Under the pieces are notes generated by a model that was not told the DNA's origin, ran no database searches, and saw nothing but the letters and a program-made list of their open reading frames with translations. The position numbers were made by a program, and so were the translations under genes. DNA of 64,000 bases from Methylorubrum populi (lineage in GTDB: Bacteria > Pseudomonadota > Alphaproteobacteria > Rhizobiales > Beijerinckiaceae), in NCBI RefSeq assembly GCF_002355515.1, contig NZ_AP014809.1, positions 5,046,501 through 5,110,500 on the forward strand, in the 5' to 3' direction. Below, one piece after another: positions 32,124-39,669 of this stretch (positions are counted from its first letter, which is position 1; the number at the start of each line of letters is the position of its first letter).

Positions 32124-32272
32124 CGCTCAGTCCTCCAATGCATCTGAGGGAAGAGATCACCGCGCTTGGCGGAGGCGATGGCGAGACCGCCGCAGACAGC
32201 GAAGGTCGCCAGGACCATCGCGAGGCCGAAGGCACCGAAGATGCGGCAGAGTCGGATATCGCGAGGGCTCAT
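32120..32272 (-). CDS. Small membrane protein
   Basis: 50 residues, MSPRDIRLCRIFGAFGLAMV and on through a single hydrophobic helix (FGAFGLAMVLATFAVCGGLAIA) to a charged tail. It overlaps the ParB-like gene's stop as ATGA and the next gene's start as GTGA. Confidence 0.5.
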   Translation of the reverse strand: MSPRDIRLCRIFGAFGLAMVLATFAVCGGLAIASAKRGDLFPQMHWRTER

Positions 32273-33090
32273 GCCGCCCCCCGGTCGAAGACGGGGGTGT
32301 CGAGCACAGCGCCGATGTCGGTCAGAAATTTCTCGCGCGCATCAGGGTGCGCATTCTCCCATGCACGCACGAGGGCGCGGTGATCCTTGTTGATGATCTC
32401 GAAATCATTGCGGGGCGGGTCGGATGGACCGATTGGCTTGCGCGGCGCCTGAACAGCGGCCAACTCGCGTTGAACGCGCGCTTCTTGCTCATTCGGGCCG
32501 AGCTTCTTGAGCTTGTCGAGGTAGTTTCCCTTATCGAGGTGTGTGCCAGCCACGAGAGCAAGGGCGCGCTCGCTGATCTTCTCGCCACGCTCGGCGTCGC
32601 GCTGCACGGCGCGTTCAGAGCGCCCGGTAGCTGCGGCGGTCTCCGCGCTGAACCTCTCAGAGCAGTCGCCAACTTGGCGACTGCTGTCGTGTTGATTGAC
32701 GCCGTGCCGAGTCTCGGGGTGAAGCTCTTCGTAAATTGCCTTGCGGCGAGCCGTGCCACGAGCCCGGTCAGCAGGCGACAACTCTGCCCGCATCAGATTT
32801 TCATCGATCATGGCCAACTCGGCGCGGAGGTCGTCGTCAGCGACGACGATGCAAGGCACGAGTTCCAGGCCCAGCTTGCGACACGCACGCAGGCGGTGAG
32901 AGCCTGCCGTAACCTCGTAGGCGTCGGTGTCCTCACCATCCACGTGCTTCCGCGCCGGGCGTACCCGAAGCGGATTGATGACCCCGATTTCGCGGATGCT
33001 CTCCATGAGGCCGCGCACGGCGGCCTCATCAATCTTGCGCGCGTCCTGCCGCGTGAAGACGTGCGAAATCGGAAGGTCTTGAGGCAGCAT
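32269..33090 (-). CDS. ParB/RepB/Spo0J-type nuclease-domain protein
   Basis: 273 residues. The ParB N-terminal domain is clear: VRGLMESIREIGVINPLRVRP (about 24-44), then YEVTAGSHRLRACRKLGLELVPCIV (the GxHRLRA motif, about 58-82) and MIDENLMRAELSPADRA. A central HTH-like region (ATGRSERAVQRDAERGEKIS) and a C-terminal helical domain follow. Phage members may control partition, transcription or act as nucleases. No ParA gene is nearby. Confidence 0.75.
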   Translation of the reverse strand: MLPQDLPISHVFTRQDARKIDEAAVRGLMESIREIGVINPLRVRPARKHVDGEDTDAYEVTAGSHRLRACRKLGLELVPCIVVADDDLRAELAMIDENLMRAELSPADRARGTARRKAIYEELHPETRHGVNQHDSSRQVGDCSERFSAETAAATGRSERAVQRDAERGEKISERALALVAGTHLDKGNYLDKLKKLGPNEQEARVQRELAAVQAPRKPIGPSDPPRNDFEIINKDHRALVRAWENAHPDAREKFLTDIGAVLDTPVFDRGAA

Positions 33091-33093
33091 GGA

Positions 33094-34014
33094 TTACGCC
33101 TCGACCTTCGGCACAGAGCCCATGATCTGGATCTTGCCAAGCGTCTTGCCCTTGCGCATGGCGTTCCAAGCGCGCACCACCGCCTCGAACCGATCAGGTT
33201 GGCGCATCTTCGGATCGTTGATGAAGCGCTCGCGCAGGACAAAGATCGGGCTGTCGGGCTTCAAGTTGCTGCCGTCCAGAAGCCTGTCGATAAAGACGGC
33301 TCCCATGGTAGCGTCCGCCCGCGCCAACACGATCCGGCAGAGCACAACAAAGGAAAGCGAGCCCACCAGACGAGATGTCTTCTGCACGCAAGAGAGATGG
33401 AAGGCGATCTCTCGTTCATTCTCGGCGGCCACGACCAGACTTTCAGCCTTTGTGGGCCAAGTCCGTTGCTTGCTCTTGCCGTTCGAAGAAAGATGGCCGA
33501 GCTTCTGATACTGCCACAGCATCCGAGCAACTGTGGCGGCCACTTTCGTGTTATCGCCGCCACCCTGCATATCGAGGTAGTCGGCTACGGTGCGCGCGCC
33601 GCCTTGATCCAGCGTCAGGCGAGAGGAGCGAGTGACTCCGAAGGTGATGATCGTGCGGAAAGTGACCCCGGACTCAACGCAGGCGATCAGACGATGCTGG
33701 CCGTCGTTGAGCAGGCCGTCCTTCGAGACGATGATCGGCTCGCCGTTGAGGACATAGCGACCGCTTTCGAGATCGGCGCGGATCTCGCCGATGCGCTTCT
33801 TGCTGAGGTTCCGATTGTCGGGGTTTTTATTCAGGAGCAGCGCCGCAATTTCCGGGGTGATACTCGCTTGTTCCGAGAAAACTTCCTTCTCGCCGCGCGC
33901 CATCTGCGCGATGTACCACTGCTCCGCATGCGACTGACTGCGGTTGATGCCATCATTGCGTCCAACAAACCGACGTTCGGTGCCACTCGTCTGTGGCGCG
34001 CGAGCCTGCAACAT
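33094..34014 (-). CDS. ParB-like domain protein
   Basis: 306 residues from MLQARAPQTSGTERRF with a strong AGAGGAAGAG ribosome site; an alternative start at 34152 overlaps the Cro-like stop as ATGA. The segment LSKKRIGEIRADLESGRYVLNGEPIIVSKDGLLNDGQHRLIACVESG is a divergent ParB-type fold (DGQHRL in place of G-HR). The C-terminal two-thirds is helical. It is the second ParB-like gene in tandem. Role unknown. Confidence 0.65.
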   Translation of the reverse strand: MLQARAPQTSGTERRFVGRNDGINRSQSHAEQWYIAQMARGEKEVFSEQASITPEIAALLLNKNPDNRNLSKKRIGEIRADLESGRYVLNGEPIIVSKDGLLNDGQHRLIACVESGVTFRTIITFGVTRSSRLTLDQGGARTVADYLDMQGGGDNTKVAATVARMLWQYQKLGHLSSNGKSKQRTWPTKAESLVVAAENEREIAFHLSCVQKTSRLVGSLSFVVLCRIVLARADATMGAVFIDRLLDGSNLKPDSPIFVLRERFINDPKMRQPDRFEAVVRAWNAMRKGKTLGKIQIMGSVPKVEA

Positions 34015-34148
34015 GGTATCTCTTCCTCTGCTTTGACTAACTGGGCGCGCCGCTTCGCCGGCTGCGCCCTTTCTTTTGTCCGCGACACAATCGGCCGTCG
34101 GGTCGAAGTTCTGAATGGAGATGCGCGGGAGTGTGATCGGGCGGCGGG

Positions 34149-34379
34149 TCATGCCGCCTCCGCAGGCGCGGGGATGAACGACGCGGCGCTCACCGGCTTG
34201 TCGTGCTTGATGGCGTACCCGAGGAGCTTGCCGACGTGCTTCTGAGGGATGAAGCCGCCCGTGCCGCCCTTCGAGCGCGGGCGCATCCAGTTAGAGACGC
34301 GCGTCCGGTGGACGCCGACGATCTCAGCGACTTTGGATGGCCCTCCGAGGGCTCTGACTATCGAGGCAGCCGGTTCCAT
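34149..34379 (-). CDS. Cro-like DNA-binding protein
   Basis: 76 residues from MEPAASIVRALGGPSKVAEI, with a helix-turn-helix (GGPSKVAEIVGVHRTRVSNWMRP, about 11-33) in the YdaS/Cro style. It is the first gene of the leftward early operon, divergent from the CI-like gene, the usual cro/cII position. Its ATG lies at the predicted transcription start, so its mRNA may be leaderless. Confidence 0.75.
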   Translation of the reverse strand: MEPAASIVRALGGPSKVAEIVGVHRTRVSNWMRPRSKGGTGGFIPQKHVGKLLGYAIKHDKPVSAASFIPAPAEAA

Positions 34380-34386
34380 GCGCCGG

Positions 34387-34415
34387 TTGTAGCGCATATC
34401 GCTACGACGGCGCAA
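34387..34415 (-). promoter_or_regulatory. Leftward early promoter (pL-like)
   Basis: On the minus strand TTGCGC (34415-34410), a 17-base spacer and CTACAA (34392-34387). The -10 and spacer overlap operator O1. The predicted start of RNA falls at or next to the ATG at 34379. Confidence 0.55.
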
Positions 34416-34463
34416 GTGGGTGTAGCGAACTTAGTCACGGACGCGCGTCGCGATAGGCGCTAC
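34389..34463. promoter_or_regulatory. CI operators, left cluster (O1-O3)
   Basis: O1 GTAGCGCATATCGCTAC (34389-34405) is a perfect 6+5+6 palindrome. A degenerate site GTAGCGAACTTAGTCAC lies at 34422-34438. O3 GTCGCGATAGGCGCTAC at 34447-34463 differs in one arm base. They fill the gap between the Cro-like and CI-like genes. Confidence 0.75.
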
Positions 34464-34472
34464 GCCGAACCT

Positions 34473-35099
34473 ATGTTACAGGGGTGGGTCACAGACGCGC
34501 TGAAGCACTCGAAGCTCTCACAGGCAGAGCTTGCGAGGCGGCTAACTGCGCATCTGCACCGCGCTATTGATCGTGCCGCCGTCAACAAAATGACGCTAGG
34601 CAAGCGAGCTGTAGCCGGCGACGAAATGATTGCGATCGAGGAGATCACCGGCTTCCCGGCTCCTCTTGAGAATGCCGACGGTCTCGTCAAGGTGCCGATG
34701 CTGGATAGCCTCGTGAGCGCCAGCAATCTGTCTGCGCGTGAAGCCGTGAAGGCTGAAGACGTTGAACGCTACATCGCTGCCAGCGATCTTCCGCCCGGAG
34801 ATTGGATTGCCCTCTCAGTTGAGGGCGATAGCATGGATCTCGTGTCACCGCCTGGGTCGATCATCTTCGTCAATCGCGCCGACACTCGGCTGATCGATGG
34901 CGGCTTCTATGTGGTCGCTGCGGACGGTGACCATGGCACCACATACAAACGCTATCGGTCCAAGCCGGAGCACTTCGCGCCCTACAGCACTAATCGGGAT
35001 CATGGACCGGTTCTGATGGATGGCCCCTTCCGCGTAGTGGGTCGGGTTTATCGCACCATGCTGGACATTGGCCCGAGCGCCGGGCGCCGCGGAAAATAA
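34473..35099 (+). CDS. CI-like repressor with S24 peptidase domain
   Basis: 208 residues from MLQGWVTDALKHSKLSQAEL. An N-terminal HTH (about 10-55) is followed by a LexA/S24 domain with nucleophile S120 in VEGDSMD and general base K159 in TTYKRY. The usual Ala-Gly cleavage site before the domain appears as Ala-Ser (VPMLDSLVSASN), so SOS-type self-cleavage may be impaired. It is flanked on both sides by the same operator motif, so it should hold both early promoters shut in the lysogen. Confidence 0.88.
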   Translation: MLQGWVTDALKHSKLSQAELARRLTAHLHRAIDRAAVNKMTLGKRAVAGDEMIAIEEITGFPAPLENADGLVKVPMLDSLVSASNLSAREAVKAEDVERYIAASDLPPGDWIALSVEGDSMDLVSPPGSIIFVNRADTRLIDGGFYVVAADGDHGTTYKRYRSKPEHFAPYSTNRDHGPVLMDGPFRVVGRVYRTMLDIGPSAGRRGK

Positions 35100-35101
35100 T
35101 T

Positions 35102-35151
35102 GTAGCGTTCTTCGCTACGCGGGATTGACGGCACGTAGCGCCTATCGCTAC
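35102..35151. promoter_or_regulatory. CI operators, right cluster (O4-O5)
   Basis: GTAGCGTTCTTCGCTAC (35102-35118) and GTAGCGCCTATCGCTAC (35135-35151), both perfect 6+5+6 palindromes with centres 33 bp apart, between the CI-like gene and the rightward early operon. Confidence 0.78.
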
Positions 35152-35153
35152 AA
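35125..35153 (+). promoter_or_regulatory. Rightward early promoter (pR-like)
   Basis: TTGACG (35125-35130), a 17-base spacer and CTACAA (35148-35153), the same design as the leftward promoter and covered by operator O5. Confidence 0.55.
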
Positions 35154-35186
35154 CGGTTTCATCGCAGCAAGCGATGGAGCTACCCG

Positions 35187-35690
35187 ATGTCCCGCCGCAG
35201 CCTTTCTTGGTCGAACGCTCTCTCGGACCTCCGCGCTGATCGCGTTTCCGACACGGCTCGTCGCGATGCCATCGCCGCGATGCACGCCAAGAAGCTCGCT
35301 GAGGCTCAGGCCCGCGATGCTGCCCGCGCCGCTAAGCCGAAGCCCGACCCGGTTCTCTATGCCGACTTCCTCGCCGCGCTGACGCGCGTGATCGAGCACG
35401 GCGAGACCGTCACCGTTCATGGTCACACCATCTCGTGGCCCAAGCAGCAGCCGAATTACTACGCGCTGCACGTCGATGCGCCCCGCACCGTCCGCGATCC
35501 TTGGACTGGTGCGCTTCACACGATCATCGGCCAGCAGGGCGGCAGTGCCTGCTGCGCGAAGAAGGCCGCTGCATCGCTAGCCTTTCAGCTGATGCACGAC
35601 CGCGAGAGCGTCGCCCGCATGCTGGCCGATGCCAAGCCCGGCATCCTCAACGGCACGGTCACGCACATCGCGCCTGCCGAAGCCGTCTGA
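35187..35690 (+). CDS. First gene of rightward early operon, hypothetical
   Basis: 167 residues. The start MSRRSLSWSNALSDLRADR matches the start of the 3095-3394 protein. The rest has a VTVHGHTISWPKQQPNYYALHVDAPRTVRDPWTGALHTIIG region and two cysteines (SACCAKK). It lies about 27 bases after the predicted start of RNA from the operator-covered promoter. Function unknown; an early host-takeover role is possible by position only. Confidence 0.65.
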   Translation: MSRRSLSWSNALSDLRADRVSDTARRDAIAAMHAKKLAEAQARDAARAAKPKPDPVLYADFLAALTRVIEHGETVTVHGHTISWPKQQPNYYALHVDAPRTVRDPWTGALHTIIGQQGGSACCAKKAAASLAFQLMHDRESVARMLADAKPGILNGTVTHIAPAEAV

Positions 35691-35731
35691 CGCTCCCCTT
35701 CCCCTCCCCGCACGACACTCAGGAGCCCGTC

Positions 35732-35899
35732 ATGTCCTCCATCCTCGCCCGCCGTCTCCGCGCCTGCGCCCTCTGGAATGACGAGGCCGGCGCGAATGCC
35801 TGGAACGAACATCGCCACGACGAAGCCGCCCGGCTTTGGGCGCAGGCGAAGCGGCTGCATGCGCAGGCCGACGCTGCCGAGATTGCCGAAGCCGCCTGA
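35732..35899 (+). CDS. Small helical protein
   Basis: 55 residues, MSSILARRLRACALWNDEAG and on, ending HAQADAAEIAEAA. Ala-rich helix. An AGGAG sequence lies 12 bases upstream of the ATG. No family recognised. Confidence 0.5.
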   Translation: MSSILARRLRACALWNDEAGANAWNEHRHDEAARLWAQAKRLHAQADAAEIAEAA

Positions 35900-35934
35900 T
35901 CCCCTCCCCGTCTCCCGAACCGGAGTGCCTAGCC

Positions 35935-36069
35935 GTGCTTCAACCTCAACCAATGCCCGAGCCGCATCCGAACGCCACCGCATGGGGCATCGCCGCCGGC
36001 TTCCTCGTCATCATTCCCGGCAGCGCGGCCATGCTCGTGATCTGCCTTCGCATCAACGGGTGGCTCTAG
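35935..36069 (+). CDS. Small membrane protein
   Basis: 44 residues from a GTG (MLQPQPMPEPHPNATAWGIA and on) with one membrane helix (GIAAGFLVIIPGSAAMLVICL). An alternative ATG start is at 35953. Accepted on composition and position. Confidence 0.45.
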   Translation: MLQPQPMPEPHPNATAWGIAAGFLVIIPGSAAMLVICLRINGWL

Positions 36070-36071
36070 TC

Positions 36072-36626
36072 ATGGCTCAGTTCTACGCGCACGTCAGTGC
36101 TGATCAGATCGTGGACGAACTCCGCGATGACGAAGAGGAGATGGGTGAAGTCATCGCTCTGATCGCCCGTCAGGTTGAAAAGCTCGACTCTGACGACGCC
36201 GAAGGACTTCGACAGTTCGTCCGCTCCTACGGCGAGCCCACGGATCTGCGCGTCTTCGCGGCGTTGCTCGTGCGGACCGCTGACGAGATGGAGGCTCGAT
36301 CCATGGCCTCCGCCGACATCCTCCGCGCCGCGCGCGCTCGGATTACACCTCTCAGAAGCTGGACGACCGAATATTCGGCCCGGAACTCTGACGGTCATTA
36401 TGTTGATCCGTTAGACCGCACAGCTGCATGTTGGTGCACACTTGGCAGCATTTGCGCCGAAGGAGGGCGCCCTGGCGGACCAGAGCAGCGGCTCGCTCAG
36501 CGGGCGTGTGAAAAGCTCTACGGCAGCGCTTTTATAGGTGCAGTTCAAGATAGGCGGGGCCACGACGCTGCTCTGGCTATCCTCGACGCCGCCATTGCTG
36601 CCGCAGAGGCGGAGGCGGGACGATGA
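36072..36626 (+). CDS. DUF6197-like protein
   Basis: 184 residues. The C-terminal half (ILRAARARITPLRSWTTEYSARNSDGHYVDP, TAACWCTLGSICAEGG) has the order seen in DUF6197 proteins, small phage and actinobacterial proteins with a conserved CWC-LG-I block. The N-terminal half is acidic and helical. Its stop overlaps the next start (ATGA). Confidence 0.55.
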   Translation: MAQFYAHVSADQIVDELRDDEEEMGEVIALIARQVEKLDSDDAEGLRQFVRSYGEPTDLRVFAALLVRTADEMEARSMASADILRAARARITPLRSWTTEYSARNSDGHYVDPLDRTAACWCTLGSICAEGGRPGGPEQRLAQRACEKLYGSAFIGAVQDRRGHDAALAILDAAIAAAEAEAGR

Positions 36627-36901
36627 CAGTCTCCGTCCGCGTCTACGAGACCGTTGGCGAAGCCGAGCCGGGCGAACGCTTCTACGCCCGCGCCATCGCC
36701 ATGAAGCCGGTCAAGGGCGGCAACCCTCGCGAGGGCACGTCGGTCGGCTTCTACGCCGCCACGGCCGATGAGGCTGGCGCCAAGGCTCACGCCTGGATCG
36801 AGGCTGAGCGCCGCAAGGCCGTTGAGATCGGACTGCGCCGCGAGGAAGCCGCGCAGAGCCGCCGCAAGCCTGTCCCCCATGAGATGGATGCCCGGCCATG
36901 A
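36623..36901 (+). CDS. Hypothetical protein
   Basis: 92 residues, strands then a helix (FYARAIAMKPVKGGNPREGTSVGFYAATADEAGAKAHAWIEAER). Not recognised. ATGA overlaps with both neighbours. Confidence 0.5.
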   Translation: MTVSVRVYETVGEAEPGERFYARAIAMKPVKGGNPREGTSVGFYAATADEAGAKAHAWIEAERRKAVEIGLRREEAAQSRRKPVPHEMDARP

Positions 36902-37278
36902 CCTCGGCTTACCTCGAAACCATCCGCAACCCGCTCACCCTCGCCCGCAACCACGTTATGGCGGCGGATGCCAACCTGACGGGCCTCGTTGCGAAGCTGG
37001 CGGCCGGCGATGTCGTCTCGGTCGAGACCGTCCGCTCTGCCGTAGCCCGCTGCGATCATGCCCGCCAGGACATGGACCGGGCGATCTATGCCGCCCTCGA
37101 TGTCGAGTTCGTCAAAGGCCGGCGCCTCGCTGCCAACGACAGCGACGACATGAAGGACGCGCTCCTCACCCGGCTCGGGCGCAACGAGCAGACGGGCCGA
37201 GCCGACGACGACGAACACCGGCTGATCCCCGCCGATTGCCTTGAGCCCCGCCTGCCTGCTGTCGGGAGCTTCTGGTGA
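36898..37278 (+). CDS. Hypothetical protein
   Basis: 126 residues, mainly helical, with CDHARQDMDRAIYAALDVEF in the centre and an acidic disordered tail. Not recognised. Coupled on both sides by 4-base overlaps. Confidence 0.5.
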   Translation: MTSAYLETIRNPLTLARNHVMAADANLTGLVAKLAAGDVVSVETVRSAVARCDHARQDMDRAIYAALDVEFVKGRRLAANDSDDMKDALLTRLGRNEQTGRADDDEHRLIPADCLEPRLPAVGSFW

Positions 37279-37550
37279 TGACCGCGCAGCGCAAGTGCCG
37301 CGAGTGCGGCAAGGCGATCTCCGCCAAGCACCCGTCGCAGATGTTCTGCTCGCCCGTTCGCGGGCGCCGCCTCTGCAAGGACCGCTTCCACAATCGCCGC
37401 CGCTTCCGCGATGGCGAGATCACTGAGGCCCGCGCACGCTTCCTCGGCGGCGGTACGGGCGCGCTCGCTGGCTACGACAGCGACGGTGAAGCCTTCCGCT
37501 TCATGTGCCCGGCCATGGATGAAGAGAGCATCCAGGGAGGTGGCCAATGA
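37275..37550 (+). CDS. Zinc-knuckle protein
   Basis: 91 residues. KCRECGKAISAKHPSQMFCS with a later C gives a C-x2-C...C...C zinc site of the kind found in small phage proteins that recognise nucleic acid, followed by RFHNRRRFRDGE. No exact family named. Confidence 0.55.
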   Translation: MMTAQRKCRECGKAISAKHPSQMFCSPVRGRRLCKDRFHNRRRFRDGEITEARARFLGGGTGALAGYDSDGEAFRFMCPAMDEESIQGGGQ

Positions 37551-37681
37551 TCGCCCTCGCCATTCTCTCGGCCTTCGCCGGCTCGGTCGGCATCGCCCTT
37601 CTCAGCCGTCATCTCGCCCGCCTCGATGAGGCTCGCGACTTCGCCCCTACCTCTCACATCGCAATCGGAGAAGAGCCGTGA
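37547..37681 (+). CDS. Small membrane protein
   Basis: 44 residues, MIALAILSAFAGSVGIALLS then RHLARLDEARDFAPTSHIAIGEEP: one membrane helix and a charged tail. ATGA overlap upstream and GTGA overlap downstream make translation likely. Confidence 0.5.
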   Translation: MIALAILSAFAGSVGIALLSRHLARLDEARDFAPTSHIAIGEEP

Positions 37682-37947
37682 GCGACCGTCACCCTGACCC
37701 GTGCTCGGCCTTCTGTGAGACGGCCGATGCCCTCCGCGCTCTTGAGGGTGCCCTAGCGTGCGCTCGCAACGAAGCGGCTCGCATCCTAGCCGGTGCCTAC
37801 GAAGGCCACGCCTCCGTGCATCAGGCATTGCAGGCGACCGACCTGCGCAATGAGGTACTGGTCATCGCCGGCTTCCTCGGCTCGGTGGAAGCGGCGACGG
37901 CTCATGCGCTCGCCCGGCCCGCCCTCAAGCTGGTCGAGGCTGCATGA
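37678..37947 (+). CDS. Hypothetical helical protein
   Basis: 89 residues from a GTG, Ala-rich and helical (ADALRALEGALACARNEAARILAGAYEG). Not recognised. Short overlaps both sides. Confidence 0.5.
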   Translation: MSDRHPDPCSAFCETADALRALEGALACARNEAARILAGAYEGHASVHQALQATDLRNEVLVIAGFLGSVEAATAHALARPALKLVEAA

Positions 37948-38681
37948 TGGCCGCCTCCCCTGCCCTGGCCGTGATCGGTCACAATTCGGCCGGCGCTGAG
38001 CCGACGCCTTACGAGGTGTCCCGCGACCGGATCAACGAGATTGCCGGCGAGGCCAAACATTGGCTTACCGGCGAGCCCATCCGTTCGCAGGATGAGGCCG
38101 ACGCCGTGTCGAAGCTGCTTGACATGATCGGCGACGAGATCAAGACGGCCGAGCAGCGCCGCCGCGACGAGAACAAGCCGTTCGATGACGGCAAGGCCGA
38201 GGTCCAGGCTCGCTACGGCAAGCTTATCGGCGAGACGAAGAGCGTCACCGGCACGGCCATCCTCGTTCGGGATGTATGCCGCAAGGCCCTGACGCCGTGG
38301 CGGGCTCGGATCGAGGCAGAGCGTCAAGCCGCTGCCGAGGCGGCACGCAAGGCCGCCGAGGAGGCCAAGGGCGACGCCGCCTTTGCCTTCGACGTGACCC
38401 GCAGCGATGACCTTGAGGGCCGCCAGCGCGCCGAGGATCTGGCCGCGCAGGCAAAGGCCGCTGAGGCCGATGCGAAGCGTGCCGGCAAGCCTGTCGCTAC
38501 TGGCCTCCGCACCGTCACCCGAGCCGAGATTACGGACCATCGCGCCTTCCTGCGGTGGATCGCCGAGAACCGCCCCGAAGCCCTCCGCGGCATGCTGGAC
38601 ACCTTCGCCCAGACGCTCTGCGCGCAGCGCGTGCGCGGCGTGCCCGGCCTTGCCTTCCACGACGAGCGAGTTGCCCGATGA
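37944..38681 (+). CDS. Hypothetical coiled-coil phage protein
   Basis: 245 residues. It begins with a short disordered part (ALAVIGHNSAGAEPTPYE), then long helices including a coiled coil (AERQAAAEAARKAAEEAKG) and a C-terminal domain (RTVTRAEITDHRAFLRWIAENRPEALRGMLDTFAQTLCAQ). Proteins of this shape commonly sit beside phage recombination genes, as here, so an accessory role in recombination is possible but unproven. Confidence 0.6.
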   Translation: MMAASPALAVIGHNSAGAEPTPYEVSRDRINEIAGEAKHWLTGEPIRSQDEADAVSKLLDMIGDEIKTAEQRRRDENKPFDDGKAEVQARYGKLIGETKSVTGTAILVRDVCRKALTPWRARIEAERQAAAEAARKAAEEAKGDAAFAFDVTRSDDLEGRQRAEDLAAQAKAAEADAKRAGKPVATGLRTVTRAEITDHRAFLRWIAENRPEALRGMLDTFAQTLCAQRVRGVPGLAFHDERVAR

Positions 38682-39385
38682 GCCGCGATCAGGATGCAGG
38701 AGCCAAGCGCGCTGCCGACTTGGCGATCAAAAAGGTGCTTGAAGAGCACGGCGAGCAGGCCAACGCCTCCACCGTCTGGAGGGTGCAGGGGACTGCCGTA
38801 ATCTCCCACAAGGCGCTTGAACGCATCGCCGGCCGCGTCGGCATCCGCTTCGATTTGCCGACCATTTTGCGGGCTGAGCGCGACGAGGCCGTGATGCTGG
38901 TTGCCGGCACACGCGGCGACCTGCGGGAGTGGTCCATCGGCGAATGCGTCGTGAACGTGAACTATCGCGTGTCCGGCAAGCAGGCGGCCTACGTCTATGC
39001 GATGGCGGAGAAGCGGGCGAAGGATCGAGTGATCCTGAAGCTCCTCGCCCTGCATGGGCTCGCCTACTCGGAAGAGGAAGCTGACGACTTCAAGGCGCGC
39101 GGCGAGGCGATCGACCAGACCGACGAGCAGACGGAAGAACGCTCAGAGCGCAGCGAGGCCGACCAGCGCGCCGAGTACATCGCGGCCTGCAAGCGCACGA
39201 TCGCGGCGACAACAGAAGGCAAGCTGCTGCAGGTTTGGTGGATGTCGGCGGACGAGAAGGCCGCTCGTCGCGACTTCGGCCTGAGCCAAGCCGAGATCGA
39301 TGCCCTCAAGGACGCCGTGACGGCCCGGCTTCAAGCCATCGGTCGCGGCTCGGATGGCGACGACAGCCGGAGGGCTGCCGCATGA
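38678..39385 (+). CDS. Putative recombination-associated protein
   Basis: 235 residues from MSRDQDAGAKRAADLAIKKV. The N-terminal domain (TVWRVQGTAVISHKALERIA, EWSIGECVVNVNY, AYVYAMAEKRAKDRVILKLLALHG, YSEEEADDF) has the AEKRAKDR-L motif found in phage proteins next to single-strand annealing or NinB genes. The C-terminal part is helical. A single-strand annealing role is plausible, not shown. Confidence 0.5.
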   Translation: MSRDQDAGAKRAADLAIKKVLEEHGEQANASTVWRVQGTAVISHKALERIAGRVGIRFDLPTILRAERDEAVMLVAGTRGDLREWSIGECVVNVNYRVSGKQAAYVYAMAEKRAKDRVILKLLALHGLAYSEEEADDFKARGEAIDQTDEQTEERSERSEADQRAEYIAACKRTIAATTEGKLLQVWWMSADEKAARRDFGLSQAEIDALKDAVTARLQAIGRGSDGDDSRRAAA

Positions 39386-39669
39386 CCAGCCAGTTCGAGC
39401 AGAAGGTGCCCCCGCTCTTTGAGCAGCACCGCGCCGCCTATCTCGCCCACGCCCGCCGCGTCGCTGTTGAACTCGGCAAGGGCGGCAAGCGCATCACGAT
39501 TGACGAGGTTCGCGAGGCTGCGCCCCCGCCGGCCGGCATCGACCCGAGGTGCATGGGCGGCGTCCTCCTCCGCTCCGAGTGGAAGAAGGTCGGCTACCTC
39601 AACTCCGGCAGGAAAACTTGCCACGGCAGGCCGGTCGCCGTCTTCCGTCGTCGGGAGGCAGGGGAATGA
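39382..39669 (+). CDS. Hypothetical phage protein
   Basis: 95 residues. ITIDEVREAAPPPAGIDPRCMGGVLLRSEWKKVGYLNSGRKTCHGRPVAVFRR looks like a small winged-helix fold seen in early phage proteins. Function unknown. ATGA overlaps with neighbours. Confidence 0.5.
   Translation: MTSQFEQKVPPLFEQHRAAYLAHARRVAVELGKGGKRITIDEVREAAPPPAGIDPRCMGGVLLRSEWKKVGYLNSGRKTCHGRPVAVFRRREAGE

Noticed and set aside
32347..34245. 632-residue plus-strand frame opposite the two ParB-like genes
   Set aside because: Both minus-strand genes have recognisable domains and coupled starts; the plus frame has none.
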